A stretch of 64,000 bases of DNA from Treponema pectinovorum (lineage in GTDB: Bacteria > Spirochaetota > Spirochaetia > Treponematales > Treponemataceae): assembly GCF_900497595.1 (NCBI RefSeq), contig NZ_UFQO01000001.1:434001-498000 (forward strand). Direction: 5' to 3'. Below, in pieces: positions 24,833-34,832 of this stretch; the stretch's first letter is position 1; each line of letters starts with the position of its first letter. The notes under the pieces are model-generated. The model was not told the DNA's origin, did not search any database, and worked only from the letters and a program-made list of their open reading frames with translations. The position numbers and the translations under genes were made by a program.

Positions 24833-26116
24833 ATGAGAGGTTTTCGTAACGATACGCGATATTGTTCTTTTTGTGGTAAACCTGCCAGCGAGACGAGACC
24901 TCTTGTAGCAGGACCTGAAAATAACATATTCATCTGCGACAAATGCATAGCCGTTTGCCAAAGCATACTCGATGAACAAAAAAAGGAACTTTCGCCAATA
25001 AATATGAGCGATGTTTCTTCGCCAAAAGAATTTAAAGAGTATTTAGACCAATACATAATCGGTCAAGATTATGCAAAAAAAGCACTTTCCGTTGCTGTTT
25101 ATAATCATTATAAAAGAATGTCCGTTCAAAAGAAGGAGGCATCATCGCTTGCAGAAAATTCAAAATATAGCGATGTAAAAATTGAAAAATCAAATGTCCT
25201 TCTGATTGGTCCAACAGGTAGTGGAAAAACTTTGCTTGCAAAAACGCTTGCTCAAAAACTCAATGTGCCGTTTGCAATAGCGGATGCTACAACTTTGACA
25301 GAAGCAGGTTATGTTGGCGAAGATGTTGAAAATGTGCTTTTAAAACTGATAAACGCAGCAGACGGAAATATTCCAGCGGCAGAAAGAGGAATAGTTTTCA
25401 TCGACGAAATCGATAAAATCGGTCGCAAAAGCGAAAATACTTCCATAACGCGCGATGTCAGTGGTGAAGGTGTTCAACAGGCACTCTTAAAGATAATAGA
25501 AGGAACGGTTGCCTCTGTTCCGCCACAGGGGGGAAGAAAGCATCCAAACCAAGAGATGCTCGAAATTGACACGACAAACATCCTCTTTATACTCGGTGGT
25601 GCGTTTGTCGGAATCGACAAGATAATCGAACAAAGAATCGCTGGCAAGTCAATTGGGTTTGGAAGTAATCTAAGTACGATGAACGAAACTCAAATGATGG
25701 AGCTTTTGAACCAATGTACACCAGACGATCTCGTAAAATTCGGCCTTATCCCAGAAATTATAGGTCGTATGCCTATAACAGTTGCTCTAAAGGAACTTAC
25801 AAAGGATGATTTGAAAAGAATACTTGTTGAGCCAAAAAATTCTATCGTAAATCAACTCAAAGCAAGCTTTGCAATTGATGACTTGGAACTTGATTTTACT
25901 GATGACGCTTTAACACAAATTGCGGATATAGCGATAAAACAAAAAACAGGGGCAAGGGGCTTGCGTTCAATCTGTGAAAAACTTCTGATGGATTTGATGT
26001 ACGAAGCACCAAGCATAAAGGGAAAGAAAAAATTGACTATAACGAAAGATATAGTTATTTCAAACAAACTTCCTGAACTAAAAACACTTCTTATAGAAAG
26101 CGATAAAACAGCATAA
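24833..26116 (+). CDS. clpX: ATP-dependent Clp protease ATP-binding subunit ClpX
   Basis: ClpX unfolds tagged proteins, including those carrying the tmRNA tag, and feeds ClpP. The 427-residue protein has the N-terminal zinc domain (CSFCGKPAS...CDKCIAVC), Walker [14 protein letters not shown], Walker [11 protein letters not shown] and the pore loop GYVGEDV. Length is usual. The tmRNA gene, which makes one of its substrates, lies 1.6 kb downstream. Confidence 0.97.
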   Translation: MRGFRNDTRYCSFCGKPASETRPLVAGPENNIFICDKCIAVCQSILDEQKKELSPINMSDVSSPKEFKEYLDQYIIGQDYAKKALSVAVYNHYKRMSVQKKEASSLAENSKYSDVKIEKSNVLLIGPTGSGKTLLAKTLAQKLNVPFAIADATTLTEAGYVGEDVENVLLKLINAADGNIPAAERGIVFIDEIDKIGRKSENTSITRDVSGEGVQQALLKIIEGTVASVPPQGGRKHPNQEMLEIDTTNILFILGGAFVGIDKIIEQRIAGKSIGFGSNLSTMNETQMMELLNQCTPDDLVKFGLIPEIIGRMPITVALKELTKDDLKRILVEPKNSIVNQLKASFAIDDLELDFTDDALTQIADIAIKQKTGARGLRSICEKLLMDLMYEAPSIKGKKKLTITKDIVISNKLPELKTLLIESDKTA

Positions 26117-26148
26117 GTTTTATACAAATCGAAGATAGGAAAAAAATA

Positions 26149-26192
26149 AAAAGACGAGAAATCTGAAAATCAGAGCCTCGTCTTTTTTTATT
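26149..26192. terminator. Bidirectional terminator between clpX and the aminopeptidase gene
   Basis: AAAGACGAG (26150-26158) pairs with CTCGTCTTT (26177-26185), with A and T runs on both sides. It can serve both converging genes. Confidence 0.85.
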
Positions 26193-26221
26193 TTGTCTAA
26201 TTTATTTTTTAATATATATGA

Positions 26222-27541
26222 CTACAACGTAAAAAAAGCCTTGTATGCATTATATGCCTGTTCTAAATCAAACTTATTGGTAATTTCCCAAGGAGAATGC
26301 ATGCTCAAAACACTAACCCCTGCATCTAAAACTTCCATTCCATATTTTGCTGCAAGATAGGCTATCGTTCCGCCACCACCTTGATCAACTTTTCCAAGTT
26401 CTGCCATTTGATATATAACTTTATTTTCATCCAAAACCCTGCGAAGTTTCGCTATAAACTCAGGATTTGCATCGCTCGCTCCGCTTTTTCCCCTACTCCC
26501 AGTATATTTATTAAAAACTATTCCGCCACCTAAAAACGAAGAATTGTTTTTATCGAAAAGTTCAGCATTCATCGGATCGTAAGCAGCATTTACATCGCTA
26601 GAAAGCATATAAGAATTTGCAAGGCACCTTCTAAGACAAAGATCTGAATACACATCTTGAGAGCGTTCTATTATTTCTGCAACTGCATTTTCAAAAAAAT
26701 GACTTGCCATACCAGTTGCCCCAACGCTTCCTATTTCCTCTTTATCAACACAAAGGCAACATAAAGTTCTATTCTTTACAACAGAATCGAGCATTGCTCT
26801 TGCAGAAGTAAAAGCACACGCTCTGTCATCTTGTCCATAAGCTAAAACCATACTCTTGTCTAAACCTAAATCCCTAGCCTTTCCAGCAGGAACGACTTCA
26901 AGTTCGCTAGAAGCAAAATCATCTTCTTCGATTCCGTATTTATCTTTTAAAATCTTTAAGATTGCTTTTTTAGCATTTTCTTTTTCATTTTCTTTAGAAG
27001 GACTTTCAGAGCCACAGATTAAATCGAGATTTTCGCCTGGAATAAAATCCGAAGCGAGTTCTTTCATTTGCTTTTGTGCAAGGTGAGGCAAAATATCAGA
27101 AATGACAAAAACAGGCTCGTCATCTTCTTCACCGATTTTTACATCGATAGTCCTGCCGTCTTTCGTACAAATAACTCCGTGAATTGCAAGCGGAAGCGTT
27201 ACCCACTGATATTTTTTTATTCCGCCGTAATAATGGGTATTCAGATAAACCAAAAAATCTTTTTCATATAGAGGATTTTGCTTTACATCAAGGCGAGGAG
27301 AATCTATGTGCGCTCCAAGAATATTCATTCCATTTTCAAGTGGAGACGAGCCAAATTGAAACAAAGCGATTGCCTTATTCATCTTCTGGAAATAAACTTT
27401 GTCCCCTACACTAATTTTTTTTACGCGTTCAATATTTTTGTATCCATTTTTTTCTGCCCAATCTATAAGCTGAACGACACATTCGCGTTCAGTTTTTCCT
27501 TTATTCAAAAATTCTTTATAACTTTTGATTAAATCTGCCAT
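26222..27541 (-). CDS. M18 family aminopeptidase
   Basis: A 439-residue cytoplasmic zinc aminopeptidase of the M18 (aspartyl aminopeptidase, ApeB-like) group. It removes N-terminal residues in peptide turnover. Metal and catalytic segments are visible: NILGAHIDSPRLD near residue 95, DDRACAFTSARAML, CVDKEEIGSVGATG near residue 260, LSSDVNAAYDP, and a late SMHSPWE. Upstream, a ribosome site GGGAG precedes the ATG at 27541. The gene is monocistronic and converges with clpX. Substrate preference (acidic or general) cannot be told. Confidence 0.9.
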   Translation of the reverse strand: MADLIKSYKEFLNKGKTERECVVQLIDWAEKNGYKNIERVKKISVGDKVYFQKMNKAIALFQFGSSPLENGMNILGAHIDSPRLDVKQNPLYEKDFLVYLNTHYYGGIKKYQWVTLPLAIHGVICTKDGRTIDVKIGEEDDEPVFVISDILPHLAQKQMKELASDFIPGENLDLICGSESPSKENEKENAKKAILKILKDKYGIEEDDFASSELEVVPAGKARDLGLDKSMVLAYGQDDRACAFTSARAMLDSVVKNRTLCCLCVDKEEIGSVGATGMASHFFENAVAEIIERSQDVYSDLCLRRCLANSYMLSSDVNAAYDPMNAELFDKNNSSFLGGGIVFNKYTGSRGKSGASDANPEFIAKLRRVLDENKVIYQMAELGKVDQGGGGTIAYLAAKYGMEVLDAGVSVLSMHSPWEITNKFDLEQAYNAYKAFFTL

Positions 27542-27674
27542 AAAAGCTCCCTAAATCACCACTAACGATAAAAACTTTTTATTCAATTTAGAAGTGAATT
27601 ATTCAAATACAGTTTAAGAAAATATAAACCATCGTAAGATGCTGAATTGCAAAAGGATAGTCGTAAATTAAAAA

Positions 27675-28055
27675 TGGAGATGGGGGGAGTTGAACCCCCG
27701 TCCAAAAGTGTAATCCAAATACATCTACATGTTTAGTCATGCGTGGTAGTTGTCGGGAAAAGGTAGCAGCATGACAAGACTCTTTTCCGTATTCAATCTA
27801 AGTGTCCCACTTTTTCGATTGACAAAAAAAGTAGCAAGTCCCTATTTGTGTCGGAAATTCTAAAAGTTAGGAACAGCACCCCTAGAACTCCGGCTCAGGC
27901 TAACTTAAGCAGCGAGAGCTTCTGCAGAAGAAGCTTCAACAACTTCTTCTTCTTTTCTTGCGAAAATTGCAGTTATTTTTTTGTCAGTTTAGGGAACCTT
28001 CACTCCCACATGCAGTAAGTGCATTATTCACAATCGTCGAAACCGGTGCACCCCC
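27675..28055 (-). ncRNA. ssrA: Transfer-messenger RNA (tmRNA)
   Basis: The 5' acceptor GGGGGTG (28055-28049) pairs with CATCTCC (27682-27676), and the T arm is the usual GGGGGTTCAACTCCCCC type. The proteolysis tag reads toward lower coordinates and ends ALAA-stop, with the stop at 27907-27905. If the resume codon is GCA at 27970-27968 the tag is 21 residues, beginning AIFARKEEE and containing VVEASS. Several pseudoknot-like pairings lie downstream of the tag. CCA is not encoded. It rescues stalled ribosomes and marks products for ClpXP, encoded nearby. Confidence 0.95.
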
Positions 28056-28134
28056 AGTCATATTCAGCGTAAATATATTAGCAAAATCGATTCTCGTCAA
28101 GGTTACTTTTATTTGGTGTATGTTGAGTTGTTTT

Positions 28135-29307
28135 TTATTTGAGCGGCGCGACTCCATCGTTGACCATATCTATCATATATTTGACGATTACTGGGTCAAA
28201 TTGTGTGCCAGAACAAATTTTTAACTCTTCAATTATGTCTGATACGGATAATTTTTCTTTGTACGCCCTTTTAGATGCCATAACATCAAAACTATCGGCG
28301 ACACAGATTATGCGTGCAAAGAGTGGAATTTCTTCTCCTTCTAAACCTCTTGGATATCCACTCCCATCAAACCTTTCGTGATGATACAGCGCCCCATCTT
28401 TTATCTGCGGAATTGAAATGAAATCCTTTAAAATTTCGCCACCAGCAATAGTGTGCGCCTTCATTATCTGCCTTTCTTCTTCTGTAAAAGAATCCTTTTT
28501 ATGAAGCATATCGCGCATTATGGCAACTTTTCCAATATCGTGAACGAGGGCAACATAATATATAAAAAAAACATCTTTTCGCTTGAGTTTCATCCTTTTG
28601 GCAAGTTCGGCAGAATAAAAAGCAACATTTCGCGAATGGCTGTAGGTGTATTCATCAAAAGAATCGACAATATTTACAACCGTATTAAAAGTTTGATCTA
28701 AAAGCTGTTTTAACTGCAAAAATTTAAATGTGCTATAAAATGTAAACAGGGCTAAAATTAAAAACAAAATCCAAAAAGAAAAAGCAAAAACAAACAAAGA
28801 AGAAGTGAAAGGTTTAAATACGCGATAAAACGACATTGAAAAATCAACACGTTCTATAAGTTCTTGAGAATGGCTAATGAAGCCAAAACTTAGTTTTTGA
28901 CCAGGAAGGATTTCTGCATTATGCTCTTGTGGCATTATATGCAGATTTTCGTTGAACATATAAAAAACTCCATTCCAAGCGCTTACAACATACGAATTTT
29001 TTGGCAATTTTAAAACGAATTCCCATTTTTTTAGAGTTCTGTTTGTTTTATTTATGAATTTACAATCGTACTGTGCTCCTGTTTTTAAAATTCCCTTTTC
29101 ATCCCATTTTTTTGAAGGTGTAAAATAAAATTCATAATCACTGGAAAAAAAATCTTGATTTAAATTTGAAAGTTCAAGTTTCTCATTTGAATTAAAAATT
29201 AAAAAAATCAGCACAGAAATTAAAAATATCGATGAAATTGCAAAGAAAACTAAAAAAGCTTTGAATGCAGGACTCATCAGATTAAACGATTTTAACTTAT
29301 TATTCAC
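28135..29307 (-). CDS. Membrane HD-GYP domain protein (probable c-di-GMP phosphodiesterase)
   Basis: A 390-residue protein with an N-terminal membrane helix (about residues 15-38), an extracytoplasmic sensor-like segment of about 130 residues and a second membrane helix (about 165-190). The C-terminal cytoplasmic HD-GYP domain follows. The signatures HSRNVAFYSAELAKRM, LVHDIGK, KAHTIAGGEIL and HHERFDGSGYPRGLEG are all intact, so hydrolysis of c-di-GMP is likely. It is a lone gene next to tmRNA. Its product could act with the PilZ protein encoded at 15155. The signal sensed is unknown. Confidence 0.88.
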   Translation of the reverse strand: MNNKLKSFNLMSPAFKAFLVFFAISSIFLISVLIFLIFNSNEKLELSNLNQDFFSSDYEFYFTPSKKWDEKGILKTGAQYDCKFINKTNRTLKKWEFVLKLPKNSYVVSAWNGVFYMFNENLHIMPQEHNAEILPGQKLSFGFISHSQELIERVDFSMSFYRVFKPFTSSLFVFAFSFWILFLILALFTFYSTFKFLQLKQLLDQTFNTVVNIVDSFDEYTYSHSRNVAFYSAELAKRMKLKRKDVFFIYYVALVHDIGKVAIMRDMLHKKDSFTEEERQIMKAHTIAGGEILKDFISIPQIKDGALYHHERFDGSGYPRGLEGEEIPLFARIICVADSFDVMASKRAYKEKLSVSDIIEELKICSGTQFDPVIVKYMIDMVNDGVAPLK

Positions 29308-29509
29308 TCAAACATCTTATTACAATGTAGGAAAAAAAAACACCTATTTATACAAGACTTGCAGATTTTTTATTTTATTTTTTTCAAAAATCAATTTTTG
29401 TTATCATTAACATTTTGTAAAATTTGGCATTTATAATGACCAAGTAGATTTTTCTTACTATAATATAAACATAAAAAATACAAATATAAAAAAATTATTC
29501 GGTAAAAAA

Positions 29510-30526
29510 ATGGCATATACAATAAATGATCTTGCAAAAGAATGTAATGTTTCAATCGCAACAATTTCGAGAGTGTTAAATAATAGTCCTAAAGTAAGTC
29601 CAAAAACAAAAGAAAAGATATTACAAGCAATGAAAGAACACAACTATTCTCCGAATTCTCTTGCTAGAGGCATGAAAAAGATGAATATGAATATAATTGG
29701 CGTTCTTATTTCCGACATTGCAAATCCTTTTTTTACGGACATCGTAAAATCTATTGAACAGATTGCTCAAAAAAATGATTATAAAATCTTTCTCTGCTCA
29801 ACTCAAAATGATATTGAGCAAGAAAGAAAGCAGATTGAACTTCTAAAACAAAAACAGGTCGACGGTTTTATTTTGGCAGGAAGCCGTCCCGTTGACGATA
29901 AAAATGAAGCTTACCTTATTGAATTGAGCAAAAATTATCCTGTTGTGCTTATAAACAGTTTTATTGAAGGTGGCGATAAACTGTATTCGGTTATGGTTGA
30001 TGAAAAAGAAGCAGCAGAAAACGCTTTGGATTTGCTCGTCCAAAAAGGATACAAAAACATCTATTTTTTTGGGGATCCTGCCTGGAAAACTACACAAGCA
30101 AAAATACAAGCCTTAAATTATATCTGCAAAAAATATAATCTCTATATTGATGATAATCATTTTATAAACTGCGAATACGGTTATAACAGCGGCATAGAAG
30201 GCATAAACAAACTATTGAATTTAAATCCAAAATTCCCACTTCTTTTGTTCTGTGCCTCTGATCAGATTGCCGTTGGTGCAAAAAAAGCGTTATCTGAGCG
30301 TTCAATAAAAATTCCTGAACAAGTCAGCATTTTAGGATTCAGTAATACTGTGATTTCGGCTTTGGTTACGCCTACAATTACAACAGTAGATCAAAAAATG
30401 TATTCTATGGGCGAACAGGCTGCAAAACTTTTTATAAAAATCTGCAATAACAAAAAAAATTTAGGTCAAATCAAAAAAAAGACTCTCTCCGAATACAATC
30501 TTATCCAGAGAGAGTCAACAATCTAA
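29510..30526 (+). CDS. LacI family transcriptional regulator
   Basis: A 338-residue repressor with an N-terminal helix-turn-helix (TINDLAKECNVSIATISRVLNNS, given as one helix pair) and a hinge (NSLARGMKKM). The periplasmic-binding-protein-like sugar domain follows (IIGVLISDIANPFF, LILLCASDQIAVG-type segment, ILGFSNT). The last residues converge on the GH31 gene, which ends eight bases away on the other strand. The LacI-type palindrome at 35848-35872 is a likely operator. The effector is probably a sugar or sugar acid taken up by the adjacent TRAP system, which is an inference from context. Confidence 0.93.
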   Translation: MAYTINDLAKECNVSIATISRVLNNSPKVSPKTKEKILQAMKEHNYSPNSLARGMKKMNMNIIGVLISDIANPFFTDIVKSIEQIAQKNDYKIFLCSTQNDIEQERKQIELLKQKQVDGFILAGSRPVDDKNEAYLIELSKNYPVVLINSFIEGGDKLYSVMVDEKEAAENALDLLVQKGYKNIYFFGDPAWKTTQAKIQALNYICKKYNLYIDDNHFINCEYGYNSGIEGINKLLNLNPKFPLLLFCASDQIAVGAKKALSERSIKIPEQVSILGFSNTVISALVTPTITTVDQKMYSMGEQAAKLFIKICNNKKNLGQIKKKTLSEYNLIQRESTI

Positions 30527-30533
30527 AGCAAGT

Positions 30534-32927
30534 TTACAGTTCTATATTCTGTAAATCTTTAGGTGTTACTTTTTTGCCGTTTACAGTTACAGTTCTCTTA
30601 TCTGCATTTTGCAAATGGAGGGCAACAGTCTTGTACGGCAGTGCAAATTTGCCTTGTTTTGAAACTTCAATGTCAACAGAGTTTTCGCTCCATTTCATTT
30701 TAACATTTACAAAAGCACAATTACTTTCGTAGTCTTTGGTGATTCCATCGTCTTCAAAAAGCTGATATTCAGTTTTTCCCGAGCCTTTTAACGCAGGATA
30801 CAAAAGGAAGCCCCTCTTATCTGTGTCTTTTGTTGTAAAGTCAATTTCTGCGTCGTTTACTGCAATTATCGCTCCACCTCTTACGAGCAAAGGATTGTAT
30901 TCTATAGGAGCAGAAATTTTTACAGTCTGTCCGCCTTCATACCACAAGCCTGTGTGATAGTCGACCCAGCCGTTTTCTTCAACAGGAAGATAAACTTCTC
31001 TTTCGTATTGACCTTTATTTACAACCGAAGCGACAAGCAAATCGTTTCCAACCATAAAGTCATCGCTTTCTGCATAAGTATTTGGATCGTTTTCGTAATT
31101 GTAGAAAACTGGCCGAACGAAAGGTTCATACTCTGCATGAGCTTTATACAAAAGATTGTAGAAATGTGGAATAAACTTGCATCTTAGAAGCATTGCTTTT
31201 TTTACGAGGTCTGTATATTCAGGATACATCCAAGGCACATTTACGGTTTTGTCATCGTTCCATGAATGAATTGTAAAACGAGGCGTAAATGAACCATTTT
31301 GCACCCAGCGAACAAACAATTCTGGTTCTGGTGCGAGCCCTGCAAAACCGCCTATGTCGTGCCCGATATTGTACATACCGCAAAGGCTCAAACTTGACCC
31401 CATCTTGTTGTTAAAGCGAATCGTCTTCCAGTCTGTTCTGTTGTCTCCAGACCAGGTTTGAACATAACGCTGCATTCCCGGGCAACCTGAACGAGAAATG
31501 AGATATGGGCGTTTTTTAGACTCAAATTCGTTCTGAGCTTCAAAAGATGCCTTCATCATAAGCAGTGTTAAAACCGGGCGAATTAAACCAACGCTTACAG
31601 GTTTACCAAATCCTGCTGCTTTTGCATCTCCATCCCAAATTTCAAATTCATTGTTGTCGTTCCAAGTGCTGTCGATTCCGTATTCCAAAAGCTGCATCGT
31701 AACCTGTTTTTTCCACCAGTCAAACGCTTGTGGATTTGTAAAATCGACATAAGAGCCCAAATCGTCCCAGAACTGCGCCATTTCGCTAACATTGTTATTG
31801 CTATCTTTTATAAAAAGTTTATTTGAATCAACTTCTTTATACAAAGGATGATCAACTAGCAACGCAGGTTTTATGTTTGCGCAAAGACGAACTCCCCTAT
31901 CGTGAAACGATTTTGCAAACGCTTTTGGATCTGGAAATTTGTCGTAGTTCCAGTTAAAAACGTATCGCTTTCCGTTTATAGATGTATAACCAGAAGAAAG
32001 CTGGAATGAATCGCAAGGAATTTTGTTTTCTTCGCATTCTTTTATAAAATCCATCAATTTTACCTGAGCATCTGGCGCGTCTGTGTACGTCATTGTAGAG
32101 CCTGAATATCCAAGACTCCATTTTGGCATAAAGAGAGTTTTTCCAGTTAGCCAAGAAAATCTAGGCGTAATATCTTTAATATGAGGTCCTGCAATAAAGT
32201 AATAATCAAGTTCTCCATCTTCTGCATAATAGCTTCTGAAAGGACCGTGATAATTATCAATTGTTTTTCCCATATCAAAGAGTGAAGTTGCTAAATTGTC
32301 ATAAAACAAACCGTATGAAAGATTTGTTTCTTCATTATGACAGATATAAAAAGGATAATGTTTGTACAGCGGATCGGAAGTTTGTGCATCGTATCCCATA
32401 GGGTCAATGCTCATCATTTTAAATTCTCTACCCGTTCTGTCCATATTGCCAGATTTTTCGCCAAGCCCGTAAACCTTTTCGTTTAAAGAGCGCTGTGTAA
32501 AATGATAAACTCCCTTGCCCATAAAATGATTAAAGTTATACGCTTGCGTCTGTCTGTCTTTTAGGACAAGAACATCTTTACCGTTATGCTTGTAAAACCA
32601 GCTCACCTTAAAACCGTCGAGTGTAATCACCATTTTGATAAGTTTTGTTTCTACAGTAAAAGTCTTATCATCGCCAGCGGTTTTAAATTTTGGTTTTGAA
32701 AAAGGCGAAAGGTCAAACCTATCTCGCCCCTCGCGTGGAATATCTCCCATTCCAGGTGCCACAGTCCAAGTTTTATCCATAACCAAAGTATCCTCACAAA
32801 AAAATACTCTGATAATATCTTCTTCTAAGACAAAAACTTTTATTTTTGTACTTATCTCTTTGCTTTTAAAAGTGAGCACATTTTCTTTGTTTTCATCCAG
32901 TTTATAATTAACATGACTTAAAATCAT
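30534..32927 (-). CDS. GH31 family glycoside hydrolase
   Basis: A 797-residue cytoplasmic (no signal peptide) glycosidase of family GH31, which contains alpha-glucosidases, alpha-xylosidases and relatives. An N-terminal beta-sandwich (about 1-235) precedes the barrel. The nucleophile region reads WNDNNE (residues 422-427, D424) and the acid/base region WSGDN (492-496, D495). GH31 alpha-glucosidases usually have WNDMNEP, so the +1 environment differs. C-terminal beta domains follow to the end. It is the last gene of the dctP-dctQ-dctM operon, so it probably cleaves an imported, possibly acidic, glycoside. The substrate is not known. Confidence 0.9.
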   Translation of the reverse strand: MILSHVNYKLDENKENVLTFKSKEISTKIKVFVLEEDIIRVFFCEDTLVMDKTWTVAPGMGDIPREGRDRFDLSPFSKPKFKTAGDDKTFTVETKLIKMVITLDGFKVSWFYKHNGKDVLVLKDRQTQAYNFNHFMGKGVYHFTQRSLNEKVYGLGEKSGNMDRTGREFKMMSIDPMGYDAQTSDPLYKHYPFYICHNEETNLSYGLFYDNLATSLFDMGKTIDNYHGPFRSYYAEDGELDYYFIAGPHIKDITPRFSWLTGKTLFMPKWSLGYSGSTMTYTDAPDAQVKLMDFIKECEENKIPCDSFQLSSGYTSINGKRYVFNWNYDKFPDPKAFAKSFHDRGVRLCANIKPALLVDHPLYKEVDSNKLFIKDSNNNVSEMAQFWDDLGSYVDFTNPQAFDWWKKQVTMQLLEYGIDSTWNDNNEFEIWDGDAKAAGFGKPVSVGLIRPVLTLLMMKASFEAQNEFESKKRPYLISRSGCPGMQRYVQTWSGDNRTDWKTIRFNNKMGSSLSLCGMYNIGHDIGGFAGLAPEPELFVRWVQNGSFTPRFTIHSWNDDKTVNVPWMYPEYTDLVKKAMLLRCKFIPHFYNLLYKAHAEYEPFVRPVFYNYENDPNTYAESDDFMVGNDLLVASVVNKGQYEREVYLPVEENGWVDYHTGLWYEGGQTVKISAPIEYNPLLVRGGAIIAVNDAEIDFTTKDTDKRGFLLYPALKGSGKTEYQLFEDDGITKDYESNCAFVNVKMKWSENSVDIEVSKQGKFALPYKTVALHLQNADKRTVTVNGKKVTPKDLQNIEL

Positions 32928-32988
32928 CTATTCTCCCATAGAACTCCGCGTTAGCGGTAGTATCTCCTAAAATTGCACAAAACAAGCA

Positions 32989-34287
32989 TTAAATAAGCCC
33001 AATCAATTTTGGCAATACAAGACTAATCGCAGGTATGTAAGTGATAATCAGCAATACAGCAATCAAAGCAATAAAGAATGGAATAAGAGGTTTTAATACC
33101 TTTTCTATTGTTACTCCACCTACACCACAGCCTACAAACAATACGCTACCAACTGGAGGTGTCATAATACCGATACACAAGTTGAATACGAGCATAATAC
33201 CAAAATGAACTGGATCCATGCCAATCTGCATTGCAATCGGGAAGAATATAGGAGTGAAGATAAGACAAGCAGGTGTTAAATCCATAAATGTTCCAACAAT
33301 AAGAAGTGTAATATTCATAATTAACATAATTACATACTTATTGCTTGAAACAGACATTATAAGATTGCTGATTGCAACAGGAATTCCTGTATAAGCCATA
33401 ACCCATGACATTGCAGAAGAAGCAGCAACCAAGAACATGATAATACCAGTTGTATGCGCTGTCTTAAGAATTATCTGAATAAATTGCTTAAATGTAATGC
33501 TTTTATAGATAAAAGAAAGAATGAGTGTGTAAGCAACAGAAACTGCAGCACCTTCTGTAGCAGTGAATGCACCAAATACGATTCCTCCGATAACAACTAC
33601 GATAAGCAAAAGGCTTGGAAGTGAATCCAAAACGATTTTTACTGCTTCACTAAATTTTACTCTAGGAGTTACAGGGTAGTTCTTCTTTTTTGCATATACG
33701 AAAGCAACAACCATGACTGCAACACCCATAAGAATTCCAGGGAGATATCCTGCCATAAATAAAGCAGAAATTGAAACTCCACCAGCAGTTAAAGCATACA
33801 AAATCAATACGCCACTTGGAGGAATAAGCATACCTGTTGCACAAGAAGCGATATTTACAGCCGCAGCAAAAGAGTCATCATAACCTTCTTCTTTTTCAAG
33901 AGGTGCCATTGTACCACCAATTGCAGCACAAGCAGCAACAGCAGAGCCAGACAACGCACCAAAAAGCATATTTCCAAGAACATTTGTGTGAGCAAGAGAA
34001 CCTGGAATGCGACCTGCCAAAAGTTTTGCCAAATTAACAAGCCTTCGTGCGATTCCACCGTTATTCATTATATTTCCAGAAAGGACAAACAAAGGAACAG
34101 CAAGAAGTGAAAAACTTGAAATACCATTTACCATCTTTTGAGCGATAGTAAAAATTGCAATATCAGGAGATACAACTACGCAAGCAGTAACTAAAGCCGA
34201 CAAACCAATGCCTATAGAAATTGGAATACCAATTACGAGCATTGCAAAAAAACAAAGGAAAAGAACCAACGATGCCTGAAGTGCCAT
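32989..34287 (-). CDS. dctM: TRAP transporter large permease subunit DctM
   Basis: A 432-residue membrane protein with about twelve helices, the ion-coupled transport subunit of a TRAP transporter. Family segments include PLFVLSGNIMNNGGIARRLV, GSLAHTNVLGNMLFGALSGSAVA and FMDLTPACLIFTPIFFP. The start is one base after the dctQ stop. It works with DctQ and a periplasmic DctP protein to import organic acids or sugar acids using a sodium or proton gradient. Confidence 0.95.
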   Translation of the reverse strand: MALQASLVLFLCFFAMLVIGIPISIGIGLSALVTACVVVSPDIAIFTIAQKMVNGISSFSLLAVPLFVLSGNIMNNGGIARRLVNLAKLLAGRIPGSLAHTNVLGNMLFGALSGSAVAACAAIGGTMAPLEKEEGYDDSFAAAVNIASCATGMLIPPSGVLILYALTAGGVSISALFMAGYLPGILMGVAVMVVAFVYAKKKNYPVTPRVKFSEAVKIVLDSLPSLLLIVVVIGGIVFGAFTATEGAAVSVAYTLILSFIYKSITFKQFIQIILKTAHTTGIIMFLVAASSAMSWVMAYTGIPVAISNLIMSVSSNKYVIMLIMNITLLIVGTFMDLTPACLIFTPIFFPIAMQIGMDPVHFGIMLVFNLCIGIMTPPVGSVLFVGCGVGGVTIEKVLKPLIPFFIALIAVLLIITYIPAISLVLPKLIGLI

Positions 34288-34288
34288 C

Positions 34289-34777
34289 TTAAGCCTCCTT
34301 TTTACCTGTAAAATCTTCGATAATATTTATTACCTGATAAAGCAAAGTAATAACGCCAGAAACAAACATAGAAATATATATAACTCCGCGAGGCAAGCCC
34401 ATAATAGGTAGTTTATTTCCTTGAACAGCCTGCGTAATTTTTATACCGCCAACAATCATTATGATTACGACGAATACAAAAACTGATAAATCGATAAATA
34501 CATTTAGTGCTTTCTGTTTATTTCCTTTAAGTGATTCCTGCAAAAATACAAGAGCCATGTGTTCTCTTGTTCCAAATGCGTAAGAAGCACCAATAAATGA
34601 AGTCCAAACCAAAATTATTATTACAAGTTCTTCTGTAAAAATGCTTGGATTACCAACAACATAGCGGGTAAATACCTGCCACAAAACGAGCAGCGTCATA
34701 ACGCACAGAAGCGCTGCAACCATTACTGACAGGATTTTATTTAAGATAAGCTTAAATTTCTCCATATAAATCTCCAA
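34289..34777 (-). CDS. dctQ: TRAP transporter small permease subunit DctQ
   Basis: A 162-residue protein with four membrane helices. The DctQ signatures are seen in WQVFTRYVVGNPSIFTEELV and SFIGASYAFGTREHMAL. It lies between dctP and dctM with one-base spacing to dctM. The start used is ATG 34777; another in-frame ATG four codons later is equally possible. Confidence 0.93.
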   Translation of the reverse strand: MEIYMEKFKLILNKILSVMVAALLCVMTLLVLWQVFTRYVVGNPSIFTEELVIIILVWTSFIGASYAFGTREHMALVFLQESLKGNKQKALNVFIDLSVFVFVVIIMIVGGIKITQAVQGNKLPIMGLPRGVIYISMFVSGVITLLYQVINIIEDFTGKKEA

Positions 34778-34832
34778 AAAAATCGCTGCTATAAAAGTAT
34801 ATTTACAGCAGCGTATTAGGTTTAAAATTGAA

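Noticed and set aside
28086-28134. Possible extra RNA gene between tmRNA and the HD-GYP gene
   Set aside because: The gap is only 49 bases and no structure beyond the tmRNA promoter region is seen.
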